Counted from the first letter of the stretch, positions 7,141 through 15,613 are shown. The stretch: 17,575 nt of DNA from CAIKZZ01 sp036742455 (GCA_036742455.1 DAINQU010000038.1:1-17575); one strand, 5' to 3'. Translations and numbers: made by a program. The notes: generated by a model not told the origin, from the sequence alone.

Positions 7141-8358
7141 ATGAACATGTCATCGGTAGGCAGAGGCAAGACCTCCGCCCGCTCCGTCGTGCTCACCCTG
7201 CATCGGTGGGTTGGTCTGGGCATGGCGCTGTTCTTGCTGATCGAGGGGATCAGCGGCGCCATGCTGTCCTTCCGTGGCCCCCTCACCCGTTTTTTTGATC
7301 CGGCGCTTTTCGCCACCGCGCCGAGTTCGACTGCACGACGGCTCGATCTCGCCACGTTAATCGACGCCGCACAAGCGGCGGAACCGCAGCGGGAATTCCA
7401 CTGGTTTCTGCCCATGGGCGACGACGTGGCACTCGTTTATCTCGTGCCCAAAACCGGCCTCGCCACACGCGCATCGATCGCGCCCCTGTATCTGGCACTG
7501 GATCCGTGGCGCGGACGAGTGATCCGGCGCATGGACGCGCGGCTCTACAGCGATCAGGGCGTGCTCACGAATGTGATGCCCTTCGTCTACGATCTTCACA
7601 AGACCTTAGCGCTGGGGTCCACGGGCATCTGGATACTCGCCATCACCGCTCTGGTGTGGACCCTCGACTCCCTATGGGCGGTTTATCTCACGTTACCGCG
7701 GGGATTCAACGCATTCTGGCGTCGCTGGAAACCCGCCTGGCAGATTAAATGGCGAGCGCGGTGGCCGCGCATCAATTACGACCTACACCGCGCCGGGAGC
7801 TTATGGGTGTGGATACCGATGCTGTTATTCGCCTGGTCGAGCGTCGCGTTGGTCGACAACTTCGGCGCTTTCGCAAACACGATGACGGGGATCTTTGGGC
7901 CGAATACCTCAGCGACAGCGGCATTCTTTGAGCGCCAGACGCCACGGGCAACGCCAGTGCCGGCGCTCGACTGGCACCAAGCCTTGGATCGCGGTGAGAC
8001 CCTTGCCCAGACCTTCGCTCGGCGCGACGGGTACGCAGTCGCCGCACCGGACAGTCTCTGGTATGACCCTCACTCCCACCAGTACTCCATCCGCCTGCGC
8101 ACGTCGCGGCGGTTTCCAGAGGATCGGGATCTTATTTTTTATTTCGACGGCGATACGGGAGCCCCAGGGCCTGTCATCGCAACGACCGACGGAACCCGAG
8201 CCAGTATCACGACCGACTGGCTGATCGCGTTCCACATGATTGGCGACCCCTTTGACTACACGGTTTACCGTATCGTCGTCTGCGTGTTGGGTATCCTTCT
8301 GGCGGCGGTCTCCACCACGGGCGTCGTACTCTGGGCTGCCAAGCGACGAGGTCGATAA
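7141..8358 (+). CDS. PepSY-associated TM protein, probable siderophore reductase (1 of 2)
   Basis: This 405-residue inner-membrane protein of the PepSY_TM family has four main membrane segments: about residues 22-45, 158-182, 220-240 and 372-398. Family-like histidines sit at His21 (LHRWVG), His153 (YDLHKT), His216 (DLHRAG) and His365 (FHMIGD), suitable as heme ligands as in FoxB-type siderophore reductases. AGGAGG at 7125-7130 serves ATG 7141. GAGGG at 7136-7140 could instead serve ATG 7147, so the start may be two codons later. The gene lies 45 bases behind the receptor and its TAA overlaps the next ATG (TAATG). It is a close paralogue of the next gene, sharing blocks such as MPFVY, WTLD, AVYLT and FAWSSV. 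Reduction of an imported ferric chelate at the inner membrane is the likely role. Confidence 0.88.
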   Translation: MNMSSVGRGKTSARSVVLTLHRWVGLGMALFLLIEGISGAMLSFRGPLTRFFDPALFATAPSSTARRLDLATLIDAAQAAEPQREFHWFLPMGDDVALVYLVPKTGLATRASIAPLYLALDPWRGRVIRRMDARLYSDQGVLTNVMPFVYDLHKTLALGSTGIWILAITALVWTLDSLWAVYLTLPRGFNAFWRRWKPAWQIKWRARWPRINYDLHRAGSLWVWIPMLLFAWSSVALVDNFGAFANTMTGIFGPNTSATAAFFERQTPRATPVPALDWHQALDRGETLAQTFARRDGYAVAAPDSLWYDPHSHQYSIRLRTSRRFPEDRDLIFYFDGDTGAPGPVIATTDGTRASITTDWLIAFHMIGDPFDYTVYRIVVCVLGILLAAVSTTGVVLWAAKRRGR

Positions 8359-9581
8359 TGTCGATCCGCGCCGTCTGGGTGACGATCCACCGCTGGGTCG
8401 GACTCGCATTGAGTGTCGTTCTCATTGTGGAGGGCCTGACCGGAAGTCTCATCGCATTCCGAGCGCCCCTCTCACGATGGTTGGCGCCCACGCTCTATGC
8501 CGAGGCACCGTATCCCGGCGCCAAACCGTTGCCGCTGGCACAACTGGCCGTCAAGGCGCAGCAACGCATCGGACCCACCGCCCGGGTCGCCTATTTCTTT
8601 GATGGATCGTCCACGGGCCAAACCATGGTCCGGATCAGTCCGGCCATCGATCCGGCCACCCACCGACCATTCACCCTCGAGGACGGTTGGATCGCGCTTG
8701 ACCCGTGGACCGGACGCGAACTCGCCCGCTACAGCGAGTCGCGGTACACCCAAGGCTTTTGGCCTAATGTGATGCCGTTCGTGTACGCGGTCCACACTAC
8801 CCTGACGTTGGGCACTGTGGGGAACTGGATCCTGGGTATCGTGGCGATCCTGTGGACGCTAGATTGTTTTTATGCGGTTTATTTAACGTTCCCACGCGGT
8901 TGGCGGCGCTTCTTCCAGCGCTGGAAGGACGCGTGGCGCATCAAAACGGCCGCCAGCGTCTTTCGTCTGCAGTTTGATCTGCACCGTGCAGGCGGCCTGT
9001 GGTTCTGGCCTCTTCTGCTCGTTTTCGCGTGGTCTAGCGTCGAGCTCACCCTCTACCAAGTGTACGAGCCGATCACGGCCGCTGTACTCGACTACCGATC
9101 GATGGGCGAAGAACTCGGCGATCTGCCGCAGCATTCGCCGGCGGTGGCACCCCTACTCGACTGGTCCGCGGCTCAGGCGTCCGGCGACGCCATCGTCGCG
9201 GATCAAGCCAAATCAGAACACTTCAAAACGCTCAAGCCCACGATGATGGCGTATTTCGCGTCGAACGGGATCTACTCGTACAGCGTCGCCACTGACCGTC
9301 GGTTTCCGCAGTTTTCCAGCGTCGATATTTGGTTTGACGGTGACACCGGACAGCTCGTTAAGGTGCTGCGATTCAGCGGCGAGCACAGCGGCAACACGGT
9401 AACGAATTGGCTGCGGGCTCTGCATTTCGCGAGCGACCCCATGGATTCCCTATGGTATCGGTGGCTGATCTGCCTGATCGGCGTCTATACCGTTGTACTC
9501 AGCGTCACCGGAATCTATCTCTGGTGGAAAAAGCGCGCGGCACGCCATTGGTCTCGGGAACACGGACGGCACCAACGATGA
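8358..9581 (+). CDS. PepSY-associated TM protein, probable siderophore reductase (2 of 2)
   Basis: This is a 407-residue tandem paralogue of the previous gene, with the same four-helix plan and matching histidines at His11 (IHRWVG), His146 (YAVHTT), His209 (DLHRAG) and His356 (LHFASD). The C-terminus has a positively charged cytoplasmic tail (WWKKRAARHW). The ATG at 8358 shares one base with the preceding stop, so translation is coupled. Its own stop overlaps the hydrolase start by four bases (ATGA). Two PepSY proteins in one operon may act as a pair (heterodimer or successive electron carriers) or may handle different forms of the substrate; the sequence does not decide between these. Confidence 0.88.
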   Translation: MSIRAVWVTIHRWVGLALSVVLIVEGLTGSLIAFRAPLSRWLAPTLYAEAPYPGAKPLPLAQLAVKAQQRIGPTARVAYFFDGSSTGQTMVRISPAIDPATHRPFTLEDGWIALDPWTGRELARYSESRYTQGFWPNVMPFVYAVHTTLTLGTVGNWILGIVAILWTLDCFYAVYLTFPRGWRRFFQRWKDAWRIKTAASVFRLQFDLHRAGGLWFWPLLLVFAWSSVELTLYQVYEPITAAVLDYRSMGEELGDLPQHSPAVAPLLDWSAAQASGDAIVADQAKSEHFKTLKPTMMAYFASNGIYSYSVATDRRFPQFSSVDIWFDGDTGQLVKVLRFSGEHSGNTVTNWLRALHFASDPMDSLWYRWLICLIGVYTVVLSVTGIYLWWKKRAARHWSREHGRHQR

Positions 9582-10642
9582 AAACATCCAACTTAACGGG
9601 ATTGTCCATGACACGCAGTCATCCACGCAAACCAGTCTGGGCGCCCGTCGCCGCGGCCCTTCTGACCGTAATGTCGGGAAGCCAGAGCGCACCCGCCGAC
9701 GGTCAGCTTATCAGTCAAGCGCCGTGGCCGGCATTACCGGACTGGAGCGAACTGGACGACTTCACCCACCAGTATTTCACGCCCGCGATTTACGAGCATG
9801 CCCGAACGCAAACCCAGTTCACGGCGCTCGACATCCGCTATTGGAGCGACGGGCAAGCCCTTCGCGGATTACTGATCCGTCCGCGGAATCCACAAGGTCA
9901 ACGTTGGCCCGCGATTATCTTTAATCGCGGCGGAACAGGCGACTACGGACGTATCGGCAACTACAACGTGCCGTGCAAGGAAGACAGCGATTCGTGTCTG
10001 TATCTCGTGGACCTGTTAATGCTCGCCGAAAAGGGCTTCGTGGTCATAGCCTCGGATTACCGGTTTCACGGCGAGACGGGGAAGCGCGACGAATGGGGCG
10101 GCAAGGACGTCGATGACGTTCTCAATCTCGTGCCGACAGTCAAGGCGCTGGATTTTGTGGATCCGGATCGGCTCTACATGCTCGGCCAGTCGCGCGGCGG
10201 AACGATGACCTACATCGCGCTGAAGCGAGGCGCGCCGGTCCGAGCCGCGGCGGTGATCGCCGGACCTTCCTTGCTCAGCGAAGACACCCACACGTTCATC
10301 CACGGCGACTGGTTCCTGAACGGCAACCAATGGTTTGATGGGGCACCCAAGGTATGGCCCGACTACGCCCACCGCGCGGCGGAGCACTTTCGCGATCGAT
10401 CGGCAGCGCTCTGGCCAGACGCGATCAATGTGCCGGTCCTGATTCTGCACGGCCGCGAGGATCCTCTCGTCCCCGTGACACAGGCATTACGCATGGCAGA
10501 CGCGTTGCAGTCCCACGGAAAAGTGTACTCGCTCGTCATCTATGGATCGGATGGCCATTCGCTCTCGAAGAACGCCGAGGATCGCACACGGCGCATCGCG
10601 GAATGGTTTGACGCTTACGGTGCGCACAGCGCCCCTCATTAA
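9578..10642 (+). CDS. Secreted alpha/beta hydrolase, prolyl-oligopeptidase (S9)-like
   Basis: From the ATG at 9578 (ATGA overlap with the PepSY stop) this is a 354-residue protein. An alternative ATG at 9608 would give a shorter, cleaner signal peptide. A hydrophobic export segment (WAPVAAALLTVMSG) is followed by a mature alpha/beta-hydrolase domain. The catalytic triad is visible: Ser205 in GQSRGG, Asp295 in HGREDPLVP and His327 in SDGHSL. NRGGTGDYG looks like the oxyanion-hole region. It is too short for the beta-propeller of true prolyl oligopeptidases. Its place at the end of a receptor-PepSY-PepSY operon suggests that it cuts the imported ligand in the periplasm, as siderophore esterases do, or trims a peptide ligand. 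The fold and triad are firm; the substrate is inference. Confidence 0.85.
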   Translation: MKTSNLTGLSMTRSHPRKPVWAPVAAALLTVMSGSQSAPADGQLISQAPWPALPDWSELDDFTHQYFTPAIYEHARTQTQFTALDIRYWSDGQALRGLLIRPRNPQGQRWPAIIFNRGGTGDYGRIGNYNVPCKEDSDSCLYLVDLLMLAEKGFVVIASDYRFHGETGKRDEWGGKDVDDVLNLVPTVKALDFVDPDRLYMLGQSRGGTMTYIALKRGAPVRAAAVIAGPSLLSEDTHTFIHGDWFLNGNQWFDGAPKVWPDYAHRAAEHFRDRSAALWPDAINVPVLILHGREDPLVPVTQALRMADALQSHGKVYSLVIYGSDGHSLSKNAEDRTRRIAEWFDAYGAHSAPH

Positions 10643-10672
10643 CCGGACGCGCTTGGTCTGGGGGCCTTGGTG

Positions 10673-11701
10673 TCACTGCCGATCGAAAAAATCCATGATC
10701 AAGGGCCACGACCAACTCAAGCCATAGTCGTGTCCCATGTCGGCGCGGCAATCCAGCACGCGAGGCCATTTTCCCGCTTCGCGCGCGCAGTAACTGCGGC
10801 AGTCGGCCGCGGCAGCGCCGAAGGGTGTCGCCGCTTCGCTCTCAGCGACCCCACAGCCGGAGGCCGCCGCCCAGCGGCGCATGATCGCGGTCGCGCCGGT
10901 ATAGAAGTAGCGATCGTTGTCATTCGAGGTCGTCGTCGCCGACGTATCGTCCCACGGCCCCGGAGGGACAACCGGATCGCGAACACCGGTGATCAAGATC
11001 ACCGGTGTTGCCGTGGGACCCGCGGGTCCGTCGAGATACCCTCGATGCGGTAATCCAACGATCGGGGCCGCCGCCCGTAGTAGCCCCGACGTCTTGGGAT
11101 TCTGCAGTAGCTCCCAAACGAACATACCGCCGTTGGAGCCGCCAACCGCGTAGACCCGCTCGGATTGGACGCACCACGTCGACTCGACGCGTTGCACCAG
11201 CGCCTGTACGAAATCGACATCGTCGTCCTGACACTGCGTCCACGAACAGGTGGATTTCGCCACGTCACTTCGACACGAGGGATACCGATAGTCCGGTGTC
11301 AGTGTCGCATCGCAGATCGGCTCACCGTTCGGAGCTACACCACTGGTAGAACCTCGGAATGTCCATGAATTATTGCGATGATCCGGACCTTCCGAGCCGA
11401 GGCCTCGTGGGGCCACGATGATGTAGCCGCGACGATCGGCGTCTTGGATGACTGCCGCATCGTCGATAAATTCGTTCTCGTCACCGCTCCATCCATGGAA
11501 TGCGAGCACGACAGGCATCGGATGCGTGCCATCGTAGCCCTGCGGTACGTAGACCCGGTAGTGCCGAGTCACCCCGCGGTGCCGTGCCGTGTACAACCCG
11601 CTACCGACCGCAGAGTGTCCGCAGCCTGTTTCTGCGGCCTGCGTCATCGACCCTGCAACGAGCAAAGTCAGCACCCATAACAGCGATCGAGACCTGTTCA
11701 T
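10673..11701 (-). CDS. Secreted esterase, LpqC/PHB depolymerase/feruloyl esterase-like
   Basis: This 342-residue protein has a signal peptide (about residues 1-22, ends MTQA) and a CE1-type alpha/beta-hydrolase domain. FHGWSGDENEF (68-78) is the usual HG oxyanion region. Ser189 in GGSNGG is the nucleophile, Asp242 lies in GVRDPVVP and His324 in MGHDYG. The mature protein has ten cysteines, an even number consistent with several disulfides outside the cytoplasm. Relatives cleave ester bonds in polyhydroxybutyrate, feruloylated xylan or similar polymers; the true substrate here is unknown. The gene runs convergently to the module B hydrolase, 30 bases apart, with no clear shared terminator. Upstream on the same strand, 124 bases away, is the aldo/keto reductase. 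GGGAA stands about 10 bases before the ATG. Confidence 0.85.
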   Translation of the reverse strand: MNRSRSLLWVLTLLVAGSMTQAAETGCGHSAVGSGLYTARHRGVTRHYRVYVPQGYDGTHPMPVVLAFHGWSGDENEFIDDAAVIQDADRRGYIIVAPRGLGSEGPDHRNNSWTFRGSTSGVAPNGEPICDATLTPDYRYPSCRSDVAKSTCSWTQCQDDDVDFVQALVQRVESTWCVQSERVYAVGGSNGGMFVWELLQNPKTSGLLRAAAPIVGLPHRGYLDGPAGPTATPVILITGVRDPVVPPGPWDDTSATTTSNDNDRYFYTGATAIMRRWAAASGCGVAESEAATPFGAAAADCRSYCAREAGKWPRVLDCRADMGHDYGLSWSWPLIMDFFDRQ

Positions 11702-11825
11702 GGCCGATGTTCCCGTATTTGAACCGCTGCCCGGTCACCTGGGTGCCCCCTAGCACCTCGGTCGGTAGTCGTCGGGATCGTACCACGCAGCGCGACGCGG
11801 TGACGACGTCGATGACCCCTACGCG

Positions 11826-12728
11826 TCACGGCATCGGCGCACCGCGGGCCGCAACGAGGACCGTGTACCACTGCGCCCGCGTGAGCGTGATCGACGTGAT
11901 CTCACGCAGCACACGCAGCCGTTCGGGCGACTGACTGCCCATCAGTGGGATGGGCCGACTCGGGTGCGCCAGGACCCATGCCGCCGTCACGCTCGCTCGC
12001 GTCACCCCGTGAACGGCCGCCAGCGCATCGAGTGCGGCAATCACGGCACGCTCGCGATCGGTGGCGCCGCCGCCCATCAACCGGCCGCCCGCCAACGGCG
12101 ACCAGGCCAAGACCGCGAGGTTCTGCTCCATGGCGAGATCCAATGTGCCGTCCTCCAGCGGTCCTAAATACAACGGCGAATATTCAGGCTGTACCGAGGC
12201 CAATGGCAGCGACAGGTGTGCCATCAGCGCCCGCGTCTGTGCCACCGAGTAGTTCGACACGCCGATGGCGCGCACTTTGCCGTCGCGGTGCAGTCGCTCG
12301 AGCGCCGCAGCCACCTCCGCAGGATGGGCTAGGTGGTCCGGACGGTGTATCTGGTACAGGTCAATCACCTCAACACCCAGCCGCGTCAACGACGCCTCGC
12401 AGGCGCGCACGAGGTAATCCGCCGACGAGTCGTACGGCACCGGCGGCGTGATCCCCCCTTTGGTGGCCAGCACGATCTCTCCCCGCAACGACGGCCGCGC
12501 CTTGAGGAGGCGCCCGAATAGGCGTTCGACCCCTCCAAACCCGAGCGACGTACCGAGGCCATAGATGTCCGCCGTATCGAAAAGCGTCATGCCCGCATCG
12601 AGGGCGGCGTCAACCGTCGCGAGCGCAGCGTTTAGATCCTCGCCCACCATACGCCACATACCAAAACCGACCGGGGCGACGGTCAGGCCACTCCGGCCGA
12701 GTGGGCACGAACGGTTCAGATCACGCAT
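11826..12728 (-). CDS. Aldo/keto reductase
   Basis: This 300-residue cytosolic NAD(P)H-dependent oxidoreductase has the AKR (beta/alpha)8 barrel signature. The catalytic tetrad is visible: Asp51 and Tyr56 in FDTADIYG, Lys90 in LATKGG and His128 in YQIHRPD. VRAIGVSNYS and the late MGSQSPERL segment, where the cofactor phosphate usually binds, are also typical. The ATG at 12728 is chosen because GAAGGAAGAG lies right before it; the open frame extends upstream but would place that Shine-Dalgarno inside the gene. The substrate cannot be predicted; relatives reduce aldehydes, ketones or sugars. It is divergent from the aminotransferase gene, with a 212-base intergenic region. Confidence 0.9.
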   Translation of the reverse strand: MRDLNRSCPLGRSGLTVAPVGFGMWRMVGEDLNAALATVDAALDAGMTLFDTADIYGLGTSLGFGGVERLFGRLLKARPSLRGEIVLATKGGITPPVPYDSSADYLVRACEASLTRLGVEVIDLYQIHRPDHLAHPAEVAAALERLHRDGKVRAIGVSNYSVAQTRALMAHLSLPLASVQPEYSPLYLGPLEDGTLDLAMEQNLAVLAWSPLAGGRLMGGGATDRERAVIAALDALAAVHGVTRASVTAAWVLAHPSRPIPLMGSQSPERLRVLREITSITLTRAQWYTVLVAARGAPMP

Positions 12729-12940
12729 GGCTCTTCCTTCTGCAGTCATCGACGCGCCTGTCCGACGAAGCGCCGGCGGCCGGTATTGGAGGCCTATCAT
12801 CGCAATATTCGCGCGCCCGCGCGCTGCGCCGTCGGTCGTCCTGCGCGCGCCCGTGATGGAAAACAGGCGATGGGTGCCGGCGGATCGTTACGCTATGCCC
12901 CGGCCCGTGGTAGCGTCCGAGTACTGCTAGGGAGAATGCC
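12729..12940. other. Divergent intergenic region
   Basis: These 212 bases separate the aldo/keto reductase (leftward) from the aminotransferase (rightward) and must hold both promoters. I see a Shine-Dalgarno next to each gene but no convincing -35/-10 pair. A short GC-rich block (GCGCGCCCG) occurs twice, near 12811 and 12845. No operator is recognised. Confidence 0.5.
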
Positions 12941-14104
12941 ATGAGCCACGACGTCCCCGACTCCACCGTCCTCGAACTGCCCCGCCTGTCGCGCCGCCGT
13001 GCACTGATGGGGGCTGCCGCCTTGTTTGCCGCGGCACCGTTCGCGGGGGCCGACGCCCAGAAGCGCGGCCATGTAGCGAACCCCCATCCGTCGTCCACGG
13101 ACGGATTGATCCGGATCGACGGCAATGAGAACCCCTACGGCCCATCGCCGAAGGCGCGCGAAGCCATCCTCGCCAGCATCGTGCGGGCGCCGCGCTACGC
13201 CGACAGCGAGGTCGATGCGCTCGGCGTCGCACTGGCCGCCACCCACGGCGTCGCCCCCGCGCAAGTGATCATTGGCACCGGTTCGGGCGAACTGCTCAAG
13301 ATTTCGGCGCTGATGGGCGCCCACCCCGGCCCGGGTGGCGAACTCATTGCGGCCGTACCGACCTACGAAGAACTGCCCGCGTTCGGCGCTCGACTGGGAC
13401 TCACCGTGAAGGGGATCCCGGTCGATGCCGAGCACCGGCACGATCTCCCGCGCATGCATGCCGCCATCGGCCCGCAGACCCGCGTCGTCTACGTCTGTAA
13501 CCCCAACAACCCAACCGGCACCGTCGTCCGGCGCAGCGATTTGGAGGACTTCATTAAAGCGGTGCCACCGCACGTACTCGTCGTCGTGGACGAAGCGTAT
13601 ATCCACCTGGTGAACGATCCGCAGGCCGGTTCGGTGGATCACCTCGTGCAGGAGGTGCCGAATTTGCTCGTGCTGCGGACGTTCTCCAAGATTCACGGCC
13701 TCGCCGGTTTGCGCGTGGGCTATGCCATCGCTCATGCCGACACGGCACCGACCGTCGCGGCGTGGGGACTGACCTATCCCAACAGCACCGGCATCGCAGC
13801 GGCGACCGCGAGCCTTGGCGATCATGCCTTCCTGGCGCAGACGCGCACGGCGTTGGTGTCGGATCGTAATCGGATTCATGCGGCGATCGACGCGAGAGGC
13901 CTGCCGCGCGCAGACTCGCAGGGCAATTTCGTGTTTTTTGACACGGGTAATCCCCTCAAACTGTTTCAGGATCGGATGTTGGCCCACGGCATCAAAGTGG
14001 GCCGCCACTTTGACGGCTACGACACGTGGGCCCGCGTGTCGATCGGGCTCAAACACGAGACGGACGCGTTCCTCGCCGCCTTGCCAAAGGCGCTCGGAGC
14101 CTAA
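12941..14104 (+). CDS. HisC-like PLP aminotransferase with Tat signal
   Basis: This 387-residue class I/II (fold type I) aminotransferase is closest in motifs to histidinol-phosphate aminotransferase. The substrate entry segment has DGNENPYGPSP (60-70). CNPNNPTG (186-193) holds the PLP-contact Asn190, and VVVDEAY has Asp217. FSKIHGLAGLRVGYA has the Schiff-base Lys250 and Arg258, and ARVSIG has the carboxylate-binding Arg365. Unusually, the N-terminus carries LSRRRALMG (16-24), then an Ala-rich hydrophobic stretch and an ADAQ cleavage-like site, which is a Tat signal. Tat export of a cofactor-loaded PLP enzyme is mechanistically reasonable. AGGGAGA lies just before the ATG. The LOG gene starts 2 bases after its stop, so the two are co-transcribed. 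No other histidine-synthesis gene is nearby, so a role in histidine biosynthesis is doubtful. Confidence 0.88.
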   Translation: MSHDVPDSTVLELPRLSRRRALMGAAALFAAAPFAGADAQKRGHVANPHPSSTDGLIRIDGNENPYGPSPKAREAILASIVRAPRYADSEVDALGVALAATHGVAPAQVIIGTGSGELLKISALMGAHPGPGGELIAAVPTYEELPAFGARLGLTVKGIPVDAEHRHDLPRMHAAIGPQTRVVYVCNPNNPTGTVVRRSDLEDFIKAVPPHVLVVVDEAYIHLVNDPQAGSVDHLVQEVPNLLVLRTFSKIHGLAGLRVGYAIAHADTAPTVAAWGLTYPNSTGIAAATASLGDHAFLAQTRTALVSDRNRIHAAIDARGLPRADSQGNFVFFDTGNPLKLFQDRMLAHGIKVGRHFDGYDTWARVSIGLKHETDAFLAALPKALGA

Positions 14105-14106
14105 TC

Positions 14107-14994
14107 GTGAGCGTGCCGCCCGACGCCACCCCGGACGAGCGCGTACACGCACTCGTCCAGAGTTCGGCGTACCGACGCGCCGATTTGGACCTTGAGTTTC
14201 TCGCCTCGGACGAACTGCGGGGTATTCGTCTCGGTCTCGATTACGAGAAGACGGAATTAGCGCTCTCGGCACATCGCGTGCGTCACGCGATCGTGGTGTT
14301 TGGCAGCGCGCGCATCGTCGAGACCGAACGGGCCGCTGCCGACGTGCGGACGGCGCAGGCCGCGTGGCAGGCGGATCCCAGCAACCCGACGTTGCGCGAT
14401 GCGCTCGCCCGAGCCGAGCGACGCGCGACACTGTCAAAGTGGTATGACGTGGCGCGGGAGTTCGGGCGTCTCGTCGGTCGTCTGCCTCCCACCCCGCAAG
14501 GTGATCGCGTGGTCATCATGACCGGTGGGGGGCCGGGCATCATGGAGGCGGCCAATCGCGGCGCCTCTGACGTCGGTGCGGTGTCGGTGGGACTTAACAT
14601 CACACTACCGCACGAACAAAAGCCGAATCCCTACATCAGTCCGGGCTTGTGCCTGTCGTTCCACTATTTTGCGATGCGCAAATTGCACTTCATGCGGCGT
14701 GCCGCCGCTCTCGTCGCCTTCCCCGGTGGTTTTGGCACACTGGACGAGTTGTTCGAGACGCTCACGCTCGTACAAACCCGCAAGATGCCGCCCGTACCGG
14801 TGGTATTGGTCGGGCGCGACTACTGGGACCGATTAATCAACCTTGAGCACATGGTGGCGGAAGGCTTGATCGAACCGCACGAGCGCGACCTGATCGCCTA
14901 CGCGGAAACCGCTGTCGATGCGTGGGATGCGGTCAAACACTGGCACTCTCGGCGTGGCACACCGGATTTCCCACACAGCGCCGGTGCCGGTTAG
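14107..14994 (+). CDS. LOG family protein (PGGxGTxxE nucleotide hydrolase)
   Basis: This 295-residue Rossmann-like protein of the LOG/TIGR00730 group has VVFGSAR at about 63-69 and MTGGGPGIMEAANRG at 138-152. MRKLHFMRR lies at 190-198, and the hallmark PGGFGTLDE at 206-214 has the catalytic Glu. Family members remove the base from nucleoside 5'-monophosphates, either cytokinin ribotides or AMP and related purines; older annotations call them lysine decarboxylases in error. The length, with an N-terminal extension of about 60 residues, is greater than the small LOG type. The GTG at 14107 is chosen because it lies 2 bases after the aminotransferase stop with GGAG at proper spacing; a second GTG at 14113 is possible. 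It is convergent with the HutD gene, 31 bases away. Confidence 0.88.
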   Translation: MSVPPDATPDERVHALVQSSAYRRADLDLEFLASDELRGIRLGLDYEKTELALSAHRVRHAIVVFGSARIVETERAAADVRTAQAAWQADPSNPTLRDALARAERRATLSKWYDVAREFGRLVGRLPPTPQGDRVVIMTGGGPGIMEAANRGASDVGAVSVGLNITLPHEQKPNPYISPGLCLSFHYFAMRKLHFMRRAAALVAFPGGFGTLDELFETLTLVQTRKMPPVPVVLVGRDYWDRLINLEHMVAEGLIEPHERDLIAYAETAVDAWDAVKHWHSRRGTPDFPHSAGAG

Positions 14995-15025
14995 CGTCAG
15001 CCCGGGCCTTGCATCGCCGCGTTGC

Positions 15026-15613
15026 TCACGGAGCGTCGTGTCGGCCTTGCGGCGTGGCTCGTTCAAATTGCGCCAGCCATGCCGTTCCGGCGAGCAGCAC
15101 AATCTGGCAACCGGCCGGCAGCCGTAACGCATCCTGCGGACCGAGTTCGACCACCACGCCCTCCACGTTCACGGTGGCGACATCGGGCGCTGCCACCAGT
15201 ACGGCGGCCGATGCACTCTGCGCGATCGTCACCGCCAGGGGCAAACGCCGCAACGTGTGCTGCCACACACCGCGACGGGTCATCACGTTGAGATCCGTGA
15301 CCGATTCGCCGTGCAAGCGCGCCTCACACGGCGCGTCCGCAGGGAAGGACAGCGGCGGACCTGCGGCGTGCACAGACACCGGCGGGGCTTCGGCAATGCG
15401 CAACGCGAGTTCTCCGCCACTCAGTACGGCCAAGGTGCGATCGACACCGTCGAAGCACGAAAACGGCCCATCCTCGACCACCGCGGCCATGCTGACGCGC
15501 CACTCAAAGGTATCAACCGTGGCGTTGGGCGGTTCCACAGCGACCTCAATCGTCTCACCTTTGCCGTTTTTCCAACGCATCCGCCGATGATCAACGCTAT
15601 TCAACCGCAGCAT
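15026..15613 (-). CDS. HutD/Ves family protein
   Basis: This 195-residue cupin-fold protein of the HutD/Ves family has the near-start block MRWKNGKGETIEVAVEP, FEWRVSMA, a DGPFSCFDGVDRTLAVLSG segment and DLNVMTRR in mid-protein, all family-typical; E. coli Ves is of similar length. HutD is linked to histidine-utilisation operons and Ves to environmental stress, but no enzymatic activity is firmly known. The ATG at 15613 is chosen because GGAGG lies 7 bases before it; an upstream GTG at 15679 would extend deep into virB11. The start overlaps the virB11 stop by 13 bases, so it is probably translated from the same message. No hut genes are nearby. Confidence 0.88.
   Translation of the reverse strand: MLRLNSVDHRRMRWKNGKGETIEVAVEPPNATVDTFEWRVSMAAVVEDGPFSCFDGVDRTLAVLSGGELALRIAEAPPVSVHAAGPPLSFPADAPCEARLHGESVTDLNVMTRRGVWQHTLRRLPLAVTIAQSASAAVLVAAPDVATVNVEGVVVELGPQDALRLPAGCQIVLLAGTAWLAQFERATPQGRHDAP

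Noticed and set aside
10643..10672. Bidirectional terminator between the convergent hydrolase and esterase
   Set aside because: The 30-base gap contains no stable stem or T-run.
12893..14437. Long minus-strand open frame (514 codons) opposite the aminotransferase and LOG genes
   Set aside because: Its translation is Arg/Gly/Asp-rich with no family motif, and it lies opposite two genes with clear catalytic motifs. It is an antisense by-product of high GC at third positions.
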